Shown here: in pieces, positions 47,691 through 57,289 of the stretch
How positions within the stretch are numbered: position 1 is the first letter of the stretch
Layout of the letters: every line of letters starts with the position of its first letter
Assembly (NCBI RefSeq): GCF_963677945.1
Contig: NZ_OY782578.1
Location: forward strand, 3,873,258-3,937,257
Direction of reading: 5' to 3'
Length of the DNA: 64,000 nucleotides
Source: an uncultured Bacteroides sp.
GTDB taxonomy: Bacteria > Bacteroidota > Bacteroidia > Bacteroidales > Bacteroidaceae
Notes under the pieces: generated by a model
Seen by the model: the letters and a program-made list of their open reading frames with translations, nothing else
The model's database searches: none
What the model was told of the DNA's origin: nothing
Program-made: the position numbers and the translations under genes

Positions 47691-50177
47691 ATGATATATC
47701 CCCATAACTTTGAACAGAAGATAGGATTCGACACCATCCGCGAATTACTGAAAGGAAAATGTCTTAGCACACTTGGTAAAGAGCGTGTAGATAACATGTG
47801 CTTTTCCGATAAGTTTGCCGAGATTGAAGAACAATTATGCCAGACAACGGAGTTTGTCCGCATCATTCAGGAAGAGGATGGATTCCCCGATCAATACTTT
47901 TTTGATGTGCGACCTTCGCTAAAGAAGATTCGCATTGAAGGCACTTACCTGGACGAACAGGAAGTGTTCGATCTTCGTCGTTCACTGGAAACCATTAATG
48001 ATATTGTTAAATTTCTGAATCGTGATGATGAGGAGGAAAAGGGATTCCCCTACCCTCATTTAAGAACTCTTGCCGGAGACATTATTGTGTTTCCTCAACT
48101 TATTGGCAAGATTGATCAGATTCTGAACAAATATGGGAAGATTAAAGACAATGCTTCGGCCGAACTGGCACGTATCCGAAGAGAATTAAGTAATACGATG
48201 GGGAGTATTTCCCGTAGCTTGAATGCTATTCTCCGCACAGCACAAAGTGAAGGTTATGTGGACAAAGATGTAGCACCAACCATGCGCGACGGACGATTGG
48301 TGATTCCTGTTGCTCCGGCTATGAAGCGTAAAATCAAAGGTATTGTACACGATGAATCGGCCAGTGGAAAGACTGTATTTATTGAACCTGCCGTGGTTGT
48401 GGAGGCAAACAACCGAATCCGTGAGCTGGAAGGTGAAGAACGAAGGGAAATTATCCGCATCTTAGTTGAATTCTCCAAATTGCTACGTCCTTCCGTTCCT
48501 GAAATTCTTCAAAGTTACGAGTTCCTTGCCGAGATTGATTTTATTCGCGCCAAGGCTCATTTCTCCATACAGATCAATGCCATTCAACCTGCTTTGGAAG
48601 ACAAGCAACTTATTGACTGGACCGATGCGGTTCACCCGTTATTGCAGTTATCTTTAGCGAAGCACGGCAAAAAAGTTGTGCCGCTGGAGCTGGAACTAAA
48701 CAAGAAACAACGCATACTTATTATATCGGGGCCAAATGCCGGTGGTAAATCCGTATGCCTTAAAACTGTAGGTTTACTTCAATATATGCTACAAAGCGGT
48801 ATGCTTATTCCGCTTCACGAAAGAAGTCACGCCGGAATATTCAGCAATTTGTTTATTGACATTGGCGACGAACAGTCTATCGAGGACGATTTAAGTACAT
48901 ATAGCTCGCATCTGCTCAACATGAAAAACATGATGAAGGGATGCAACGAACGAAGTCTTATCCTTATTGATGAGTTTGGTGGCGGTACAGAGCCACAAAT
49001 TGGTGGTGCCATTGCTGAATCTGTCCTGAAACGTTTCAATGAAAAAGAAACTTTCGGGGTTATTACTACTCACTATCAGAACCTGAAGCATTTTGCCGAA
49101 GATCATGAAGGCGTGGTAAACGGAGCCATGCTTTATGACAGACACATAATGCAGGCACTTTTCCAACTTCAAATTGGTAATCCGGGCAGTTCTTTCGCTG
49201 TGGAAATTGCTCGTAAGATTGGACTTCCGGAAGAAGTCATCGCAGATGCTTCACAAATTGTAGGAAGCGAATACATCAATGCGGATAAATATCTGCAGGA
49301 CATTGTACGCGATAAGCGATACTGGGAAAATAAACGTCAGAACATCCGCCAACGTGAAAAACAGATGGAGGAAACCATTGCCCGCTATCAAAAAGAGATT
49401 GAAGAACTAAACAGTTCACGTAAGGAAATCATTAAAAAGGCGAAGGAAGATGCCGAGCTATTGCTTTTAGAATCAAATGCTAAAATTGAGAATACTATTC
49501 GTACCATCAAAGAAGCACAGGCTGAAAAGGAGCAAACCAAGCTGGCACGTAAAGAGTTGAGCGACTTTAAGGAGTCTTTAGAAAAGGCAGGTTCAAAAGA
49601 ACATGAGGAAAAGATTGCCCGTAAAATGGAAAAGCTGCTTGAAAAACAGGGCCGTAAAAAGGACAAGAAAAGTTCGCCAGAAAAGATCGCTCATAAAGAA
49701 ATTAAAGTTGAGCCATTAACCCCAGGTTGCTTTGTAAAGATCAAAGGGCAGACATCCGTAGGTGAATTGCTTGAGATTAACGGCAAAAATGCAGTTGTTG
49801 CCTTTGGTATGATCAAAACATCCATTAAACTTGAGAAACTAGAGCGAACAAATGCTCAGCAACCTAAAAAAGAGCAGAAAAGTACGTTTGTAAGTTCGCA
49901 AACTCAGGATGAGATGTACGAAAAGAAGCTGCACTTCAAACAAGACCTCGACGTTCGTGGTATGCGTGGCGATGAGGCTCTGCAGGCCGTAACCTATTTC
50001 GTTGACGATGCAATTCTGGTAGGCATGAGTAGGGTTCGTATTCTTCACGGAACAGGAACCGGTATTCTGCGACAGCTTATACGGCAATATCTGCAAACAG
50101 TACCTGGTGTTGCCCATTTCCAGGACGAACATGTGCAGTTTGGTGGAGCAGGAATTACAGTTGTTGATCTTTCATAA
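47691..50177 (+). CDS. mutS2: Endonuclease MutS2
   Basis: 828 residues, usual length. Architecture: MutS core and lever region (1-320), ABC-type ATPase with Walker A GPNAGGKS (347-354) and LILIDEFGGGTEP for Walker B, a long coiled coil (about 520-660, rich in Glu and Lys) and a C-terminal Smr domain with DVRGMRGDEA and LHGTGTGILRQLIRQYL. It lacks the MutS mismatch-recognition domain I. Known roles are suppression of homologous recombination and, in some bacteria, rescue of stalled ribosomes. It lies 64 bases after pflA in the same direction. Confidence 0.95.
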   Translation: MIYPHNFEQKIGFDTIRELLKGKCLSTLGKERVDNMCFSDKFAEIEEQLCQTTEFVRIIQEEDGFPDQYFFDVRPSLKKIRIEGTYLDEQEVFDLRRSLETINDIVKFLNRDDEEEKGFPYPHLRTLAGDIIVFPQLIGKIDQILNKYGKIKDNASAELARIRRELSNTMGSISRSLNAILRTAQSEGYVDKDVAPTMRDGRLVIPVAPAMKRKIKGIVHDESASGKTVFIEPAVVVEANNRIRELEGEERREIIRILVEFSKLLRPSVPEILQSYEFLAEIDFIRAKAHFSIQINAIQPALEDKQLIDWTDAVHPLLQLSLAKHGKKVVPLELELNKKQRILIISGPNAGGKSVCLKTVGLLQYMLQSGMLIPLHERSHAGIFSNLFIDIGDEQSIEDDLSTYSSHLLNMKNMMKGCNERSLILIDEFGGGTEPQIGGAIAESVLKRFNEKETFGVITTHYQNLKHFAEDHEGVVNGAMLYDRHIMQALFQLQIGNPGSSFAVEIARKIGLPEEVIADASQIVGSEYINADKYLQDIVRDKRYWENKRQNIRQREKQMEETIARYQKEIEELNSSRKEIIKKAKEDAELLLLESNAKIENTIRTIKEAQAEKEQTKLARKELSDFKESLEKAGSKEHEEKIARKMEKLLEKQGRKKDKKSSPEKIAHKEIKVEPLTPGCFVKIKGQTSVGELLEINGKNAVVAFGMIKTSIKLEKLERTNAQQPKKEQKSTFVSSQTQDEMYEKKLHFKQDLDVRGMRGDEALQAVTYFVDDAILVGMSRVRILHGTGTGILRQLIRQYLQTVPGVAHFQDEHVQFGGAGITVVDLS

Positions 50178-50419
50178 CCGTAATAACTTCTCATGAAGTT
50201 GCTCAGAAAGTAAAACTACGTCTCTAGGATTTGACTATTTGAAAAAGACTTCAGATAAAAACTCTCCGAGAAAGGCTTAATAAATGGAGTTATTCCAAGT
50301 TTTGGGACAACTCCATTTATCATTCTGAATATATATTTCGTCATAAAGAAACGAACTTCCCTTATTGTTCTTTTTAACCAATCTCCTCCTTTTTTCAATC
50401 ATTCACCATACCTTTTTAA
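50178..50419. other. Intergenic region after mutS2
   Basis: No gene. A segment TGGAGTTATTCCA / TGGGACAACTCCA (about 50284-50315) suggests a hairpin that may end mutS2 transcription, weakly supported. Confidence 0.35.
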
Positions 50420-50504
50420 ACCCTTGTACAAAAGATTGTTTTCTTCTGTACAAAGGAATTAATTGTTTTGTACAGAAGAATGTATTCTTTTGTACAAGAG
50501 TTTA
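50420..50504. repeat. 22-bp-period TGTACA palindrome array, copy 2
   Basis: TGTACA at 50425, 50447, 50469 and 50491, again exactly 22 bases apart, with AATTAATT between the second and third copies. The forward strand of this copy matches the reverse complement of 30329-30411 over about 85 bases, including TTTATGAAT just outside the last unit. It lies in the gap between mutS2 and corA. Any short reading frame across it is a by-product of the repeat. Confidence 0.85.
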
Positions 50505-50610
50505 TGAATATTTAAAGAAAGAATATACAAACAAAACCAAAAAGTTATTGTTCTCTCGAAGTTAATCATTACATTTGTTCTAATCGTTTGCATAAAAAAA
50601 GTGAGAATGT

Positions 50611-51645
50611 ATGAAGAATAATCTGCTTAGCGAAAAATTAACCTATATGGGGGTGAGTAATACTCCCACTCATTTGCATCTTTGCACCTATAACGAAACA
50701 GAAATGCATGAATTTTCAGCAAATAAATTCAGCGAAATAAGAGGTGAGATTAAGGATAATGCTATTAACTGGTTACAAATTCACGGACTTCAGGATATTG
50801 AAACTATTCGTGAGATAGGGAATTATTTTGGAATTAACTTTCTTATTATTCAGGATATTCTTAATCCTCATCATCCTACGAAAATTGAAGAATATGAATC
50901 ACATATGGTTCTGGTTCTTAAACTATTTCATCTGGAAAAAAATAATCAGTTACTAAAACAACAGCTTTGCATCATTCAAGGCAAGAACTTTATTCTTTCG
51001 TTTTTTGAGGACGAAAACTCTTTCTTTAATGATGTAGTAACTGCTATAAAAGGTAACATACTCAAAATAAGAAACCGCGAAAGCGACTATCTTTTAAGTG
51101 TTCTGCTAAATGATGTAATGGCAAACTACCGTAACGTAATATCTACTGTAGAAGATTCGCTAGAAGAAATGGAATCGCGTATGCTTACTATCACCACAGC
51201 CAGCGATATCGGTATCAAGATTCAGGAAAGCCGTAGGCAATATTTACGAATAAAGCGAGCTGTATTGCCATTAAAAGACCAATTCAGCAAACTGATTCTC
51301 AGTGACAGCAAATTGCTTCACAAAACAAACAGAATATTCTTCAGCGATGTAAACGATCATCTGCAGTTTGTACTTCAAACGATAGAAATTTGCAGGGAAA
51401 CTCTCTCCTCTTTAGTAGATCTTTATATATCAAATAACGATTTACGAATGAATGATATAATGAAACGCCTCACTGTTGTTTCTACTATCTTTATCCCATT
51501 GACTTTTCTTGTAGGTGTATGGGGAATGAACTTTAAAATAATGCCGGAACTTGACTGGAAATATGGCTATCTGATTGCATGGATCGTTATGTTTGTAGTA
51601 GGCGTAATTGCCTATCTGTTCCTAAAAAAGAAAAAATGGTATTAG
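50611..51645 (+). CDS. corA: CorA family magnesium/cobalt transporter
   Basis: 344 residues. A large cytoplasmic N-terminal domain with helical stalk is followed by two transmembrane helices at the C-terminus. The family signature is in VGVWGMNF (Gly305-Met306-Asn307) at the end of the first helix, and the C-terminus is basic (KKKKWY), as in other CorA proteins. It transports Mg2+ as a pentamer. It is followed after 26 bases by the serine dehydratase gene. Confidence 0.93.
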   Translation: MKNNLLSEKLTYMGVSNTPTHLHLCTYNETEMHEFSANKFSEIRGEIKDNAINWLQIHGLQDIETIREIGNYFGINFLIIQDILNPHHPTKIEEYESHMVLVLKLFHLEKNNQLLKQQLCIIQGKNFILSFFEDENSFFNDVVTAIKGNILKIRNRESDYLLSVLLNDVMANYRNVISTVEDSLEEMESRMLTITTASDIGIKIQESRRQYLRIKRAVLPLKDQFSKLILSDSKLLHKTNRIFFSDVNDHLQFVLQTIEICRETLSSLVDLYISNNDLRMNDIMKRLTVVSTIFIPLTFLVGVWGMNFKIMPELDWKYGYLIAWIVMFVVGVIAYLFLKKKKWY

Positions 51646-51671
51646 TATATAACACAATAGATTTAATCTAA

Positions 51672-52880
51672 ATGAAGTCAATTAAAGAATTATACAGAAT
51701 AGGAAGCGGTCCTTCAAGCAGTCACACAATGGGACCAAAGAAAGCAGCCGAACTATTTCTGTCGCGCCATCCAGAAGCAACATCATTCAATGTAACGCTC
51801 TATGGAAGTCTGGCAGCAACGGGCAAAGGTCACTTTACAGACGTAGCTATTATCAGCATACTCGAACCGCATGCTTCTGTAACTATCATCTGGCAACCTA
51901 AAATTTTCCTGCCATTCCACCCCAATGGAATGACTTTCGAAGCGTTCGATAATGAAGGAAAAGAGCTGGAAAATTGGACGGTATATAGTATTGGCGGAGG
52001 CGCGCTGTCTACTGAAGAAGGTCCGATTGGCGGAGATAACAGAGAAATATATGGCATGAACAGTATGCAGGAAATTCTAGACTGGTGTCAAATCAGCGGA
52101 AAGAGCTACTGGGAATATGTTCAGGAATGTGAAGATAGTGATATATGGGATTATCTGGCAGAAGTATGGGCTACAATGAAGGCTAGCATTAAACGAGGCT
52201 TGGAACAGGAAGGCGTTTTACCTGGTCCTTTAAACCTGAGAAGAAAAGCAGCAACTTATTTCATTCGTTCCAGCGGATATAAACAATCCTTAAGATCAAG
52301 AGGATTGGTATTTGCTTATGCCTTGGCAGTAAGTGAAGAGAATGCCTCTGGAGGAGAAATTGTTACTGCACCTACGTGTGGATCGTGTGGCGTTGTTCCG
52401 GCTGTATTATATCATTTACAGGAAAGCCGGGAATTTAGTGATGCAAGAATTCATCGCGCACTGGCTACCGCTGGCTTAATAGGAAATATTGTTAAGACCA
52501 ACGCTTCAATATCCGGAGCCGAAGTTGGATGCCAAGGAGAAGTTGGCGTAGCATGTGCTATGGCTTCGGCAGCAGCCAATCAGCTATTTGGAGGAAGTCC
52601 GGCGCAAATAGAATACGCAGCGGAAATGGGACTGGAACATCACCTTGGTATGACATGCGACCCAGTCTGCGGATTGGTTCAAATTCCATGCATAGAAAGA
52701 AATGCTTATGCAGCGGCACGTGCACTCGATGCTAATCTATTCTCTTCATACACCGACGGTATTCACAGAGTTTCTTTCGACAAAGTGGTTCAGGTAATGA
52801 AACAAACCGGGCACGATTTACCTTCCCTATATAAAGAAACCGGAGAAGGAGGATTGGCTAAAGATTATAAGCAGATGTAA
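51672..52880 (+). CDS. sdaA: L-serine ammonia-lyase (iron-sulfur type)
   Basis: 402 residues, one-chain form with beta and alpha domains. It deaminates L-serine to pyruvate and ammonia using an oxygen-sensitive [4Fe-4S] cluster. The start SIKELYRIGSGPSSSHTMGP is diagnostic, and cluster cysteines occur in APTCGSCG (C236, C239) and CDPVCGLVQIPC. It is co-transcribed with corA (26-base gap), and its 3' end converges with the exopolysaccharide genes over a strong terminator. Confidence 0.95.
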   Translation: MKSIKELYRIGSGPSSSHTMGPKKAAELFLSRHPEATSFNVTLYGSLAATGKGHFTDVAIISILEPHASVTIIWQPKIFLPFHPNGMTFEAFDNEGKELENWTVYSIGGGALSTEEGPIGGDNREIYGMNSMQEILDWCQISGKSYWEYVQECEDSDIWDYLAEVWATMKASIKRGLEQEGVLPGPLNLRRKAATYFIRSSGYKQSLRSRGLVFAYALAVSEENASGGEIVTAPTCGSCGVVPAVLYHLQESREFSDARIHRALATAGLIGNIVKTNASISGAEVGCQGEVGVACAMASAAANQLFGGSPAQIEYAAEMGLEHHLGMTCDPVCGLVQIPCIERNAYAAARALDANLFSSYTDGIHRVSFDKVVQVMKQTGHDLPSLYKETGEGGLAKDYKQM

Positions 52881-52892
52881 TTAATATAAGCA

Positions 52893-52941
52893 AAAAAAGA
52901 ACGGGCACATTAGTATGATTCTAACGTGCCCGTTCTTTTTT
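52893..52941. terminator. Bidirectional terminator between sdaA and the exopolysaccharide pair
   Basis: AAAAAGAACGGGCAC and GTGCCCGTTCTTTTT make a stem of about 15 bases with flanking A and T tracts, between convergent genes. Confidence 0.85.
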
Positions 52942-52978
52942 ATAGTTATTCAATGAATAACCAATATCGTCATGTTAA

Positions 52979-55387
52979 TTAAGAATTAGCATCTTCATCT
53001 TTTGATTTCTTACGTTTACGTTTCTTCTTTCCTGGATTATCATCTCCATAACCGTAACCATAGCCATAGCCGTAACCATAGCCGTAACCATAGCCATAAC
53101 CTTTTCTAGTAATATCAATGCCATTGACTACTAAAGACATATTCTTTAGCTTCTTTTGTGCCATTACATCATTGCAATACTTAAGAGCAGCTTTGTTGGT
53201 CCAATTCACACGGCAAACATATGCAGTAGCATCAACCACACGATTAAGAATAAACGTATCTGTTACAAGACCAATTGGGGCAGAGTCTACTATAATATAA
53301 TCAAAATTCTCACGGAAATACTCAAAGGCTTTATCCAAAGAATCTTTTACTAATTGCTCTGAAGGATTAGGTGGAACCGGACCTGCAGGCAACGCAAAAA
53401 GATTTGGGTTAATTCCAGATGGAACAATCAAGCTATCTAAATCGTCTTCAAATCCAGATAAATAATTTGTAATACCTTTCTTTACATCCAAATTAAGATA
53501 TTCGGCCATACGAGGTTTTCTGATATCCAAACCAATAATCAGCACTTTCTTATTTAAAAGAGCCAAACTGATTGCAGAATTCAAACTCACGAAGCTCTTT
53601 CCTTCTCCTCCCATAGTAGAAGTAAACAATATAACCTTTTTATCTACCCCCAACAAAAACAGCAAATTAGTACGAAGCACACGAAAAGCTTCAGCAATAG
53701 AACTGTTATCATTCTCTCTGACAGCAATGTTAGTTTCTGCCTCATGAGTCGGTATTTCAGCAAGAAATGGTAACTTATTTAGTTTATCAACATCTGCTCG
53801 TGAACGAATTTTATATTGGAATAAATCACAAACATAAATAATTACAACAGGAATAACTATACCAAGAATAAATGCAACTAAATAAATAATAGAACTTTTT
53901 GGCGAAACAGGAGTACCTGATGCAAGTGGTTCATCAATCATTTTTGCACTATTAGCAGTTGCAGCCAAAGAAAGATTATTCTCTTCACGCTTTTGAAGCA
54001 ACATTTCAAACAAGCTAGCTTTAATTTGCTGTTGGCGAGAAAGTTCAGTAAAGACACGCTCCTGAGTTGGAGCATTCCCTATTTGATTATTAAACAATTT
54101 AGTTTGTCGATTTACATCATTTTTTGCAATAGCCAATCCATTGTGTACACTCCCAATAGCTGCTGTTACATTACCACGTAAAGCATCTATTTTTCCATTA
54201 AGAGCAAGAACTGTTGGATTATTTTCCGAAGCTGTACGCAACAAACGTTCGCGTTCCAATAATGATTTATTATACTCATTAATAGTAGCAATCAATGTAG
54301 GATCTTCAAGACCAACATTACTAGGAACCAATGAATATCTGTTTGCTCTGTTTGAAATATGCTTTTGCAAATAGTTAACAAGATTTAGCTGAGTTTCAGC
54401 TTCAACCAACTTTTTCTCGTATTCGCTACTTGTTTGCAAAGATAATTGAGCATCAGTTTGCAAATCTGTCATTTTCTGACTGCGCTTATACTGCTCTACA
54501 TTCTTCTCTGCTGAGCCAAGTTCTTTATCTATAATAGCAATACGATCATCTATAAACAGTTTTGTATTTAATGCGACTTTATTTTTATCAGCCATCGCAT
54601 CAAGGTTATACACATCAACTAGCTTAGCTAAAAAGTCTTCTCCACGTTTACGATTCGTTTCTGACAATGAAAGGTTCACAACCGATGTTGTTTTAGAGGT
54701 TGGAGCAATAGCAAGTCTACCCAAATAACTTTTTGCTACACTTATCGGTCTATTAATGGTTACTTCAATTTCTTTATTAACAATAGTTGGAATATTAGGA
54801 CGATAAGAAATTGTCAAGTCTCCAACTGATGTTCTCAATATTGAAGGAAGAGTAGATAACGTTTGACTAATTTCTTCCTGATTAACAAGTCCCTTAACCA
54901 GAATACTTCTATCTGGATTAATTGTTAGATTCAAGACAACTCCAGAAGACAGTGTATCTAAAGCTTGTTGGTCCATTCTTACCTCTAAAGGACTATTCAA
55001 GTAAAGTTCAGAAGAAGATATAGCCCCTTTTAGTCTATAAGATGTATGTAACCCTAAAGCGTTAACAACAGACTTTATTGTAGATTTTGACTTTAAAACT
55101 TCTATTTCATTATCAACATTATTAGAACCACCTAATAATCCCATTCCTTCAAAAACAGAAAGTTCGCTAGTGCCATTTCCTCCTTTCTTATCATCTTTGA
55201 TAATGATGGCAGCAGAAACATTATAAACCGGAGTAGCATATCTTAAGTAAAGAAAAGCAATTGCTAAACAAACAATGATTGAAATTAAAAACCATTTCCA
55301 ATACGATAGGTATTTGAAAATGATCTCTTGAATATTAATTTCCTCAGATTGATTTTCGTCACCTACTTTATTAAATTCTTCAGACAT
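52979..55387 (-). CDS. Polysaccharide co-polymerase with tyrosine autokinase (Wzc-type)
   Basis: 802 residues, inner-membrane protein of exopolysaccharide or capsule export. A Wzz chain-length domain lies in the N-terminal half with two transmembrane segments (about 34-54 and 505-525), periplasmic coiled coil between. The cytoplasmic BY-kinase domain has Walker A' in TSTMGGEGKSF (about residues 588-600), Walker A in LIIGLDIRKPRM and Walker B in YIIVDSAPIG (about 695-703). The C-terminus is remarkable: an uninterrupted run of about ten Tyr-Gly pairs (about 762-781) followed by a basic tail (KKKRKRKK). It replaces the usual spaced tyrosine cluster that is the autophosphorylation target. It is the second gene of a pair with the Wza-type protein (36-base gap). 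Confidence 0.92.
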   Translation of the reverse strand: MSEEFNKVGDENQSEEINIQEIIFKYLSYWKWFLISIIVCLAIAFLYLRYATPVYNVSAAIIIKDDKKGGNGTSELSVFEGMGLLGGSNNVDNEIEVLKSKSTIKSVVNALGLHTSYRLKGAISSSELYLNSPLEVRMDQQALDTLSSGVVLNLTINPDRSILVKGLVNQEEISQTLSTLPSILRTSVGDLTISYRPNIPTIVNKEIEVTINRPISVAKSYLGRLAIAPTSKTTSVVNLSLSETNRKRGEDFLAKLVDVYNLDAMADKNKVALNTKLFIDDRIAIIDKELGSAEKNVEQYKRSQKMTDLQTDAQLSLQTSSEYEKKLVEAETQLNLVNYLQKHISNRANRYSLVPSNVGLEDPTLIATINEYNKSLLERERLLRTASENNPTVLALNGKIDALRGNVTAAIGSVHNGLAIAKNDVNRQTKLFNNQIGNAPTQERVFTELSRQQQIKASLFEMLLQKREENNLSLAATANSAKMIDEPLASGTPVSPKSSIIYLVAFILGIVIPVVIIYVCDLFQYKIRSRADVDKLNKLPFLAEIPTHEAETNIAVRENDNSSIAEAFRVLRTNLLFLLGVDKKVILFTSTMGGEGKSFVSLNSAISLALLNKKVLIIGLDIRKPRMAEYLNLDVKKGITNYLSGFEDDLDSLIVPSGINPNLFALPAGPVPPNPSEQLVKDSLDKAFEYFRENFDYIIVDSAPIGLVTDTFILNRVVDATAYVCRVNWTNKAALKYCNDVMAQKKLKNMSLVVNGIDITRKGYGYGYGYGYGYGYGYGYGDDNPGKKKRKRKKSKDEDANS
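53046..53102 (-). repeat. Simple repeat encoding the (Tyr-Gly)n tail
   Basis: Imperfect 6-base repeat of TATGGC/TACGGT type on the minus strand, about nine to ten units, inside the kinase gene. Both codons for Tyr and for Gly vary, so the protein repeat is under selection or the tract is old. Such tracts can change length by slippage in multiples of six without a frameshift. Confidence 0.8.
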
Positions 55388-55423
55388 AAAACTTTTATAT
55401 TTATTAGCTTATTATATTATACA

Positions 55424-56224
55424 TTATTTAAGAATAGTAACTATCAATCCGGCTAATGAAACTAGTATTGAAGTCGTGGATATTAAAATGCTTGTCATAG
55501 AACCAATATCAGATCCTTGAGCTTTGGCTTTATTGGGTTGTATATATACAACATCATTCTGTTGCAGATAGAAATATGGGGAAAATATTATGTTTTTATC
55601 ATTCAAGCTAAGCACAACAACTTTTTTCTGTCCATCTTCCATCTCACGGATAATCTTAACATTATCTCTTTTACCATATACGGTAAGATCTCCAGCTAAA
55701 GCCAATGCTTCAAATATATTTATTTTTTCATTTTCTACAGTATAAGTATTGGGACGATTAACTTCACCAATTACCGATACTTTATAGTTTGTTAGACGAA
55801 CAGTAACTATTGGATCTTCTTTTAAATACTCTTTTAATTTGGATTTTAGTAAGTTTTCAGCTTCAGTCTTAGTTAATCCACTTAATTTCATTAGTCCAAG
55901 AACCGGGAAATTAACTTTACCGTCATTATCTACCAAATATGTTTGCATTGCAGGCTGAGTTGTAATATTCTTAGCAGCAGAAATTGGAGATGGAACTGTT
56001 AGATTAAATGGATAAGCATCTTCCGGATTAGTTATAGTACTAACTGTTATTGTTAGCAGGTCTTTCGGCATAATTCGTGCATCATAAAGAACTGCACTTT
56101 TTGCATAATCCTCTGCAGTAAACTTTTCTGATTCCTTCAAATAAGGTACATTCTTATAAGAAGAACATGAAGAAAAACATACTATAGCTAACAATAAAAG
56201 AAAAATGTAATTTCTTTGGTTCAT
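55424..56224 (-). CDS. Polysaccharide export outer-membrane lipoprotein (Wza-type)
   Basis: About 266 residues from the ATG at 56224, giving the leader MNQRNYIFLLLLAIVCFSSC with the lipobox Cys. Poly_export domain (about 60-160; MPKDLLTITVSTITNPEDAY, FPVLGLMKLSGLTKTEAE) and SLBB-like segments (VIGEVNRPNTYTVENEKINI) follow, then a single hydrophobic C-terminal helix. It forms the outer-membrane channel that works with the Wzc-type kinase encoded just downstream. The frame is open to 56278, but a -7 box at 56283-56276 lies there, so the shorter start is preferred. Confidence 0.92.
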   Translation of the reverse strand: MNQRNYIFLLLLAIVCFSSCSSYKNVPYLKESEKFTAEDYAKSAVLYDARIMPKDLLTITVSTITNPEDAYPFNLTVPSPISAAKNITTQPAMQTYLVDNDGKVNFPVLGLMKLSGLTKTEAENLLKSKLKEYLKEDPIVTVRLTNYKVSVIGEVNRPNTYTVENEKINIFEALALAGDLTVYGKRDNVKIIREMEDGQKKVVVLSLNDKNIIFSPYFYLQQNDVVYIQPNKAKAQGSDIGSMTSILISTTSILVSLAGLIVTILK

Positions 56225-56275
56225 GGTTATAATTCTAGTTTTTCTAGTTTTTTCAGTATTTTCATATTCAGGAGG

Positions 56276-56283
56276 CAAAGATA
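56276..56283 (-). promoter_or_regulatory. -7 box of the exopolysaccharide pair
   Basis: Minus strand TATCTTTG matches TAnnTTTG, 52 bases before the ATG at 56224. No clear -33 element. Confidence 0.4.
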
Positions 56284-56731
56284 ATTATTATATCTGGCAT
56301 ATCTCGTCATTTTAACAAAATATTCACTATTTAGATAAAAAATTATCTTAATCTATAAAAGAACAACAGTTTAACAAAACAAATGTTTATTCACAAACAC
56401 TAATTAAAAAACAATATACAAATACAGTTATTTGCAATGTTAGTTATAAAAAGAACAATATATTATTATATATCTATTTCAGGAATAAGTACACTATTGT
56501 TTACTAATACTTTAACAACAAAAACGCCATATCCTGATAATAATACAAAGATATTTTCTGCATTTTAATGGAAGAGATAAGACTTACATATATACTATAA
56601 ATATACACTACACTCTCTTCCTAAAAAGAACCTTAGCTCCGCCTTCACTTGTAGATACCGACAAAAAAGTAAGTTTAGATTCTTCAATGTTTGCAGGTGA
56701 AAAAACAATTCTTTTTGTAGCTCAACAATGT
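56284..56731. other. Intergenic region between the exopolysaccharide pair and a lipoprotein
   Basis: AT-rich. On the minus strand a stop-to-stop open stretch (56608-56721) reads KRIVFSPANIEESKLTFLSV and ends in FRKRV. It looks peptide-like but has no start codon; it may be a relic linked to the lipoprotein just upstream. No other feature. Confidence 0.35.
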
Positions 56732-57289
56732 TTAATCTTTATCCTCAGAATCAGAATATGCTTCTTCCATAAGCTCTTCTTTGGCCATGCTTATAGCTCC
56801 ATCAGAGGATATTGAAATTTGCATTGGAAAATAAAGGTCGGTCTGAGGATAACAAACACTAGCAGCAAAACTAAATTTATTATCGACAATTTTATCAAAA
56901 ACCATTCCTTCAAGAATGGACTTAGAAAGAAAATCGTCTGGTACTATTGAAGCAAAACTTTTCTTCGTAAAAGTTTTGCTAAAAACTTTATTTCCATTAT
57001 CAAGCGTTATTTGAAGGGATATTTTGTTATCCAAGAACCAATCGCCAGCTTCAGTTTTCACATGAGGAAGAGAATCACATGCAGAACGATGAAGCACTAT
57101 ATGATAGTTTTTGCCCTTAAATTTGACAGTTTGTTCACTATTTGACTCCTGCATACGTTGAACTCCCGCAGAATCAACACTATCTTTCACTATTGTTTCC
57201 TTTTTTTCTTGCTTATTGCTTTTACTATTACATGCCGAGAAACATAAAATAAAAATCGACAAAAGGAAATAAGGGATTATTTTTTTCAT
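56732..57289 (-). CDS. Putative lipoprotein, DUF4738-like
   Basis: 185 residues. A leader with lipobox Cys (ILCFSACNSKSNKQEKKET) leads into a beta-rich domain of about 130 residues: VKFKGKNYHIVLHRSACDSL, GDWFLDNKISLQITLDNGNK and FSAASVCYPQTDLY-like strands, which resemble the small DUF4738 lipoproteins of Bacteroidales. No enzymatic motif. Its C-terminus is strongly acidic (EEAYSDSEDKD). Isolated gene; role unknown. Confidence 0.65.
   Translation of the reverse strand: MKKIIPYFLLSIFILCFSACNSKSNKQEKKETIVKDSVDSAGVQRMQESNSEQTVKFKGKNYHIVLHRSACDSLPHVKTEAGDWFLDNKISLQITLDNGNKVFSKTFTKKSFASIVPDDFLSKSILEGMVFDKIVDNKFSFAASVCYPQTDLYFPMQISISSDGAISMAKEELMEEAYSDSEDKD

Noticed and set aside
50365-50565. Small frame crossing the TGTACA array, reading NPCTKDCFLLYKG
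   Set aside because: The Cys/Phe-rich peptide is just the translation of the 22-bp repeats; similar spurious products would appear wherever the repeat occurs.
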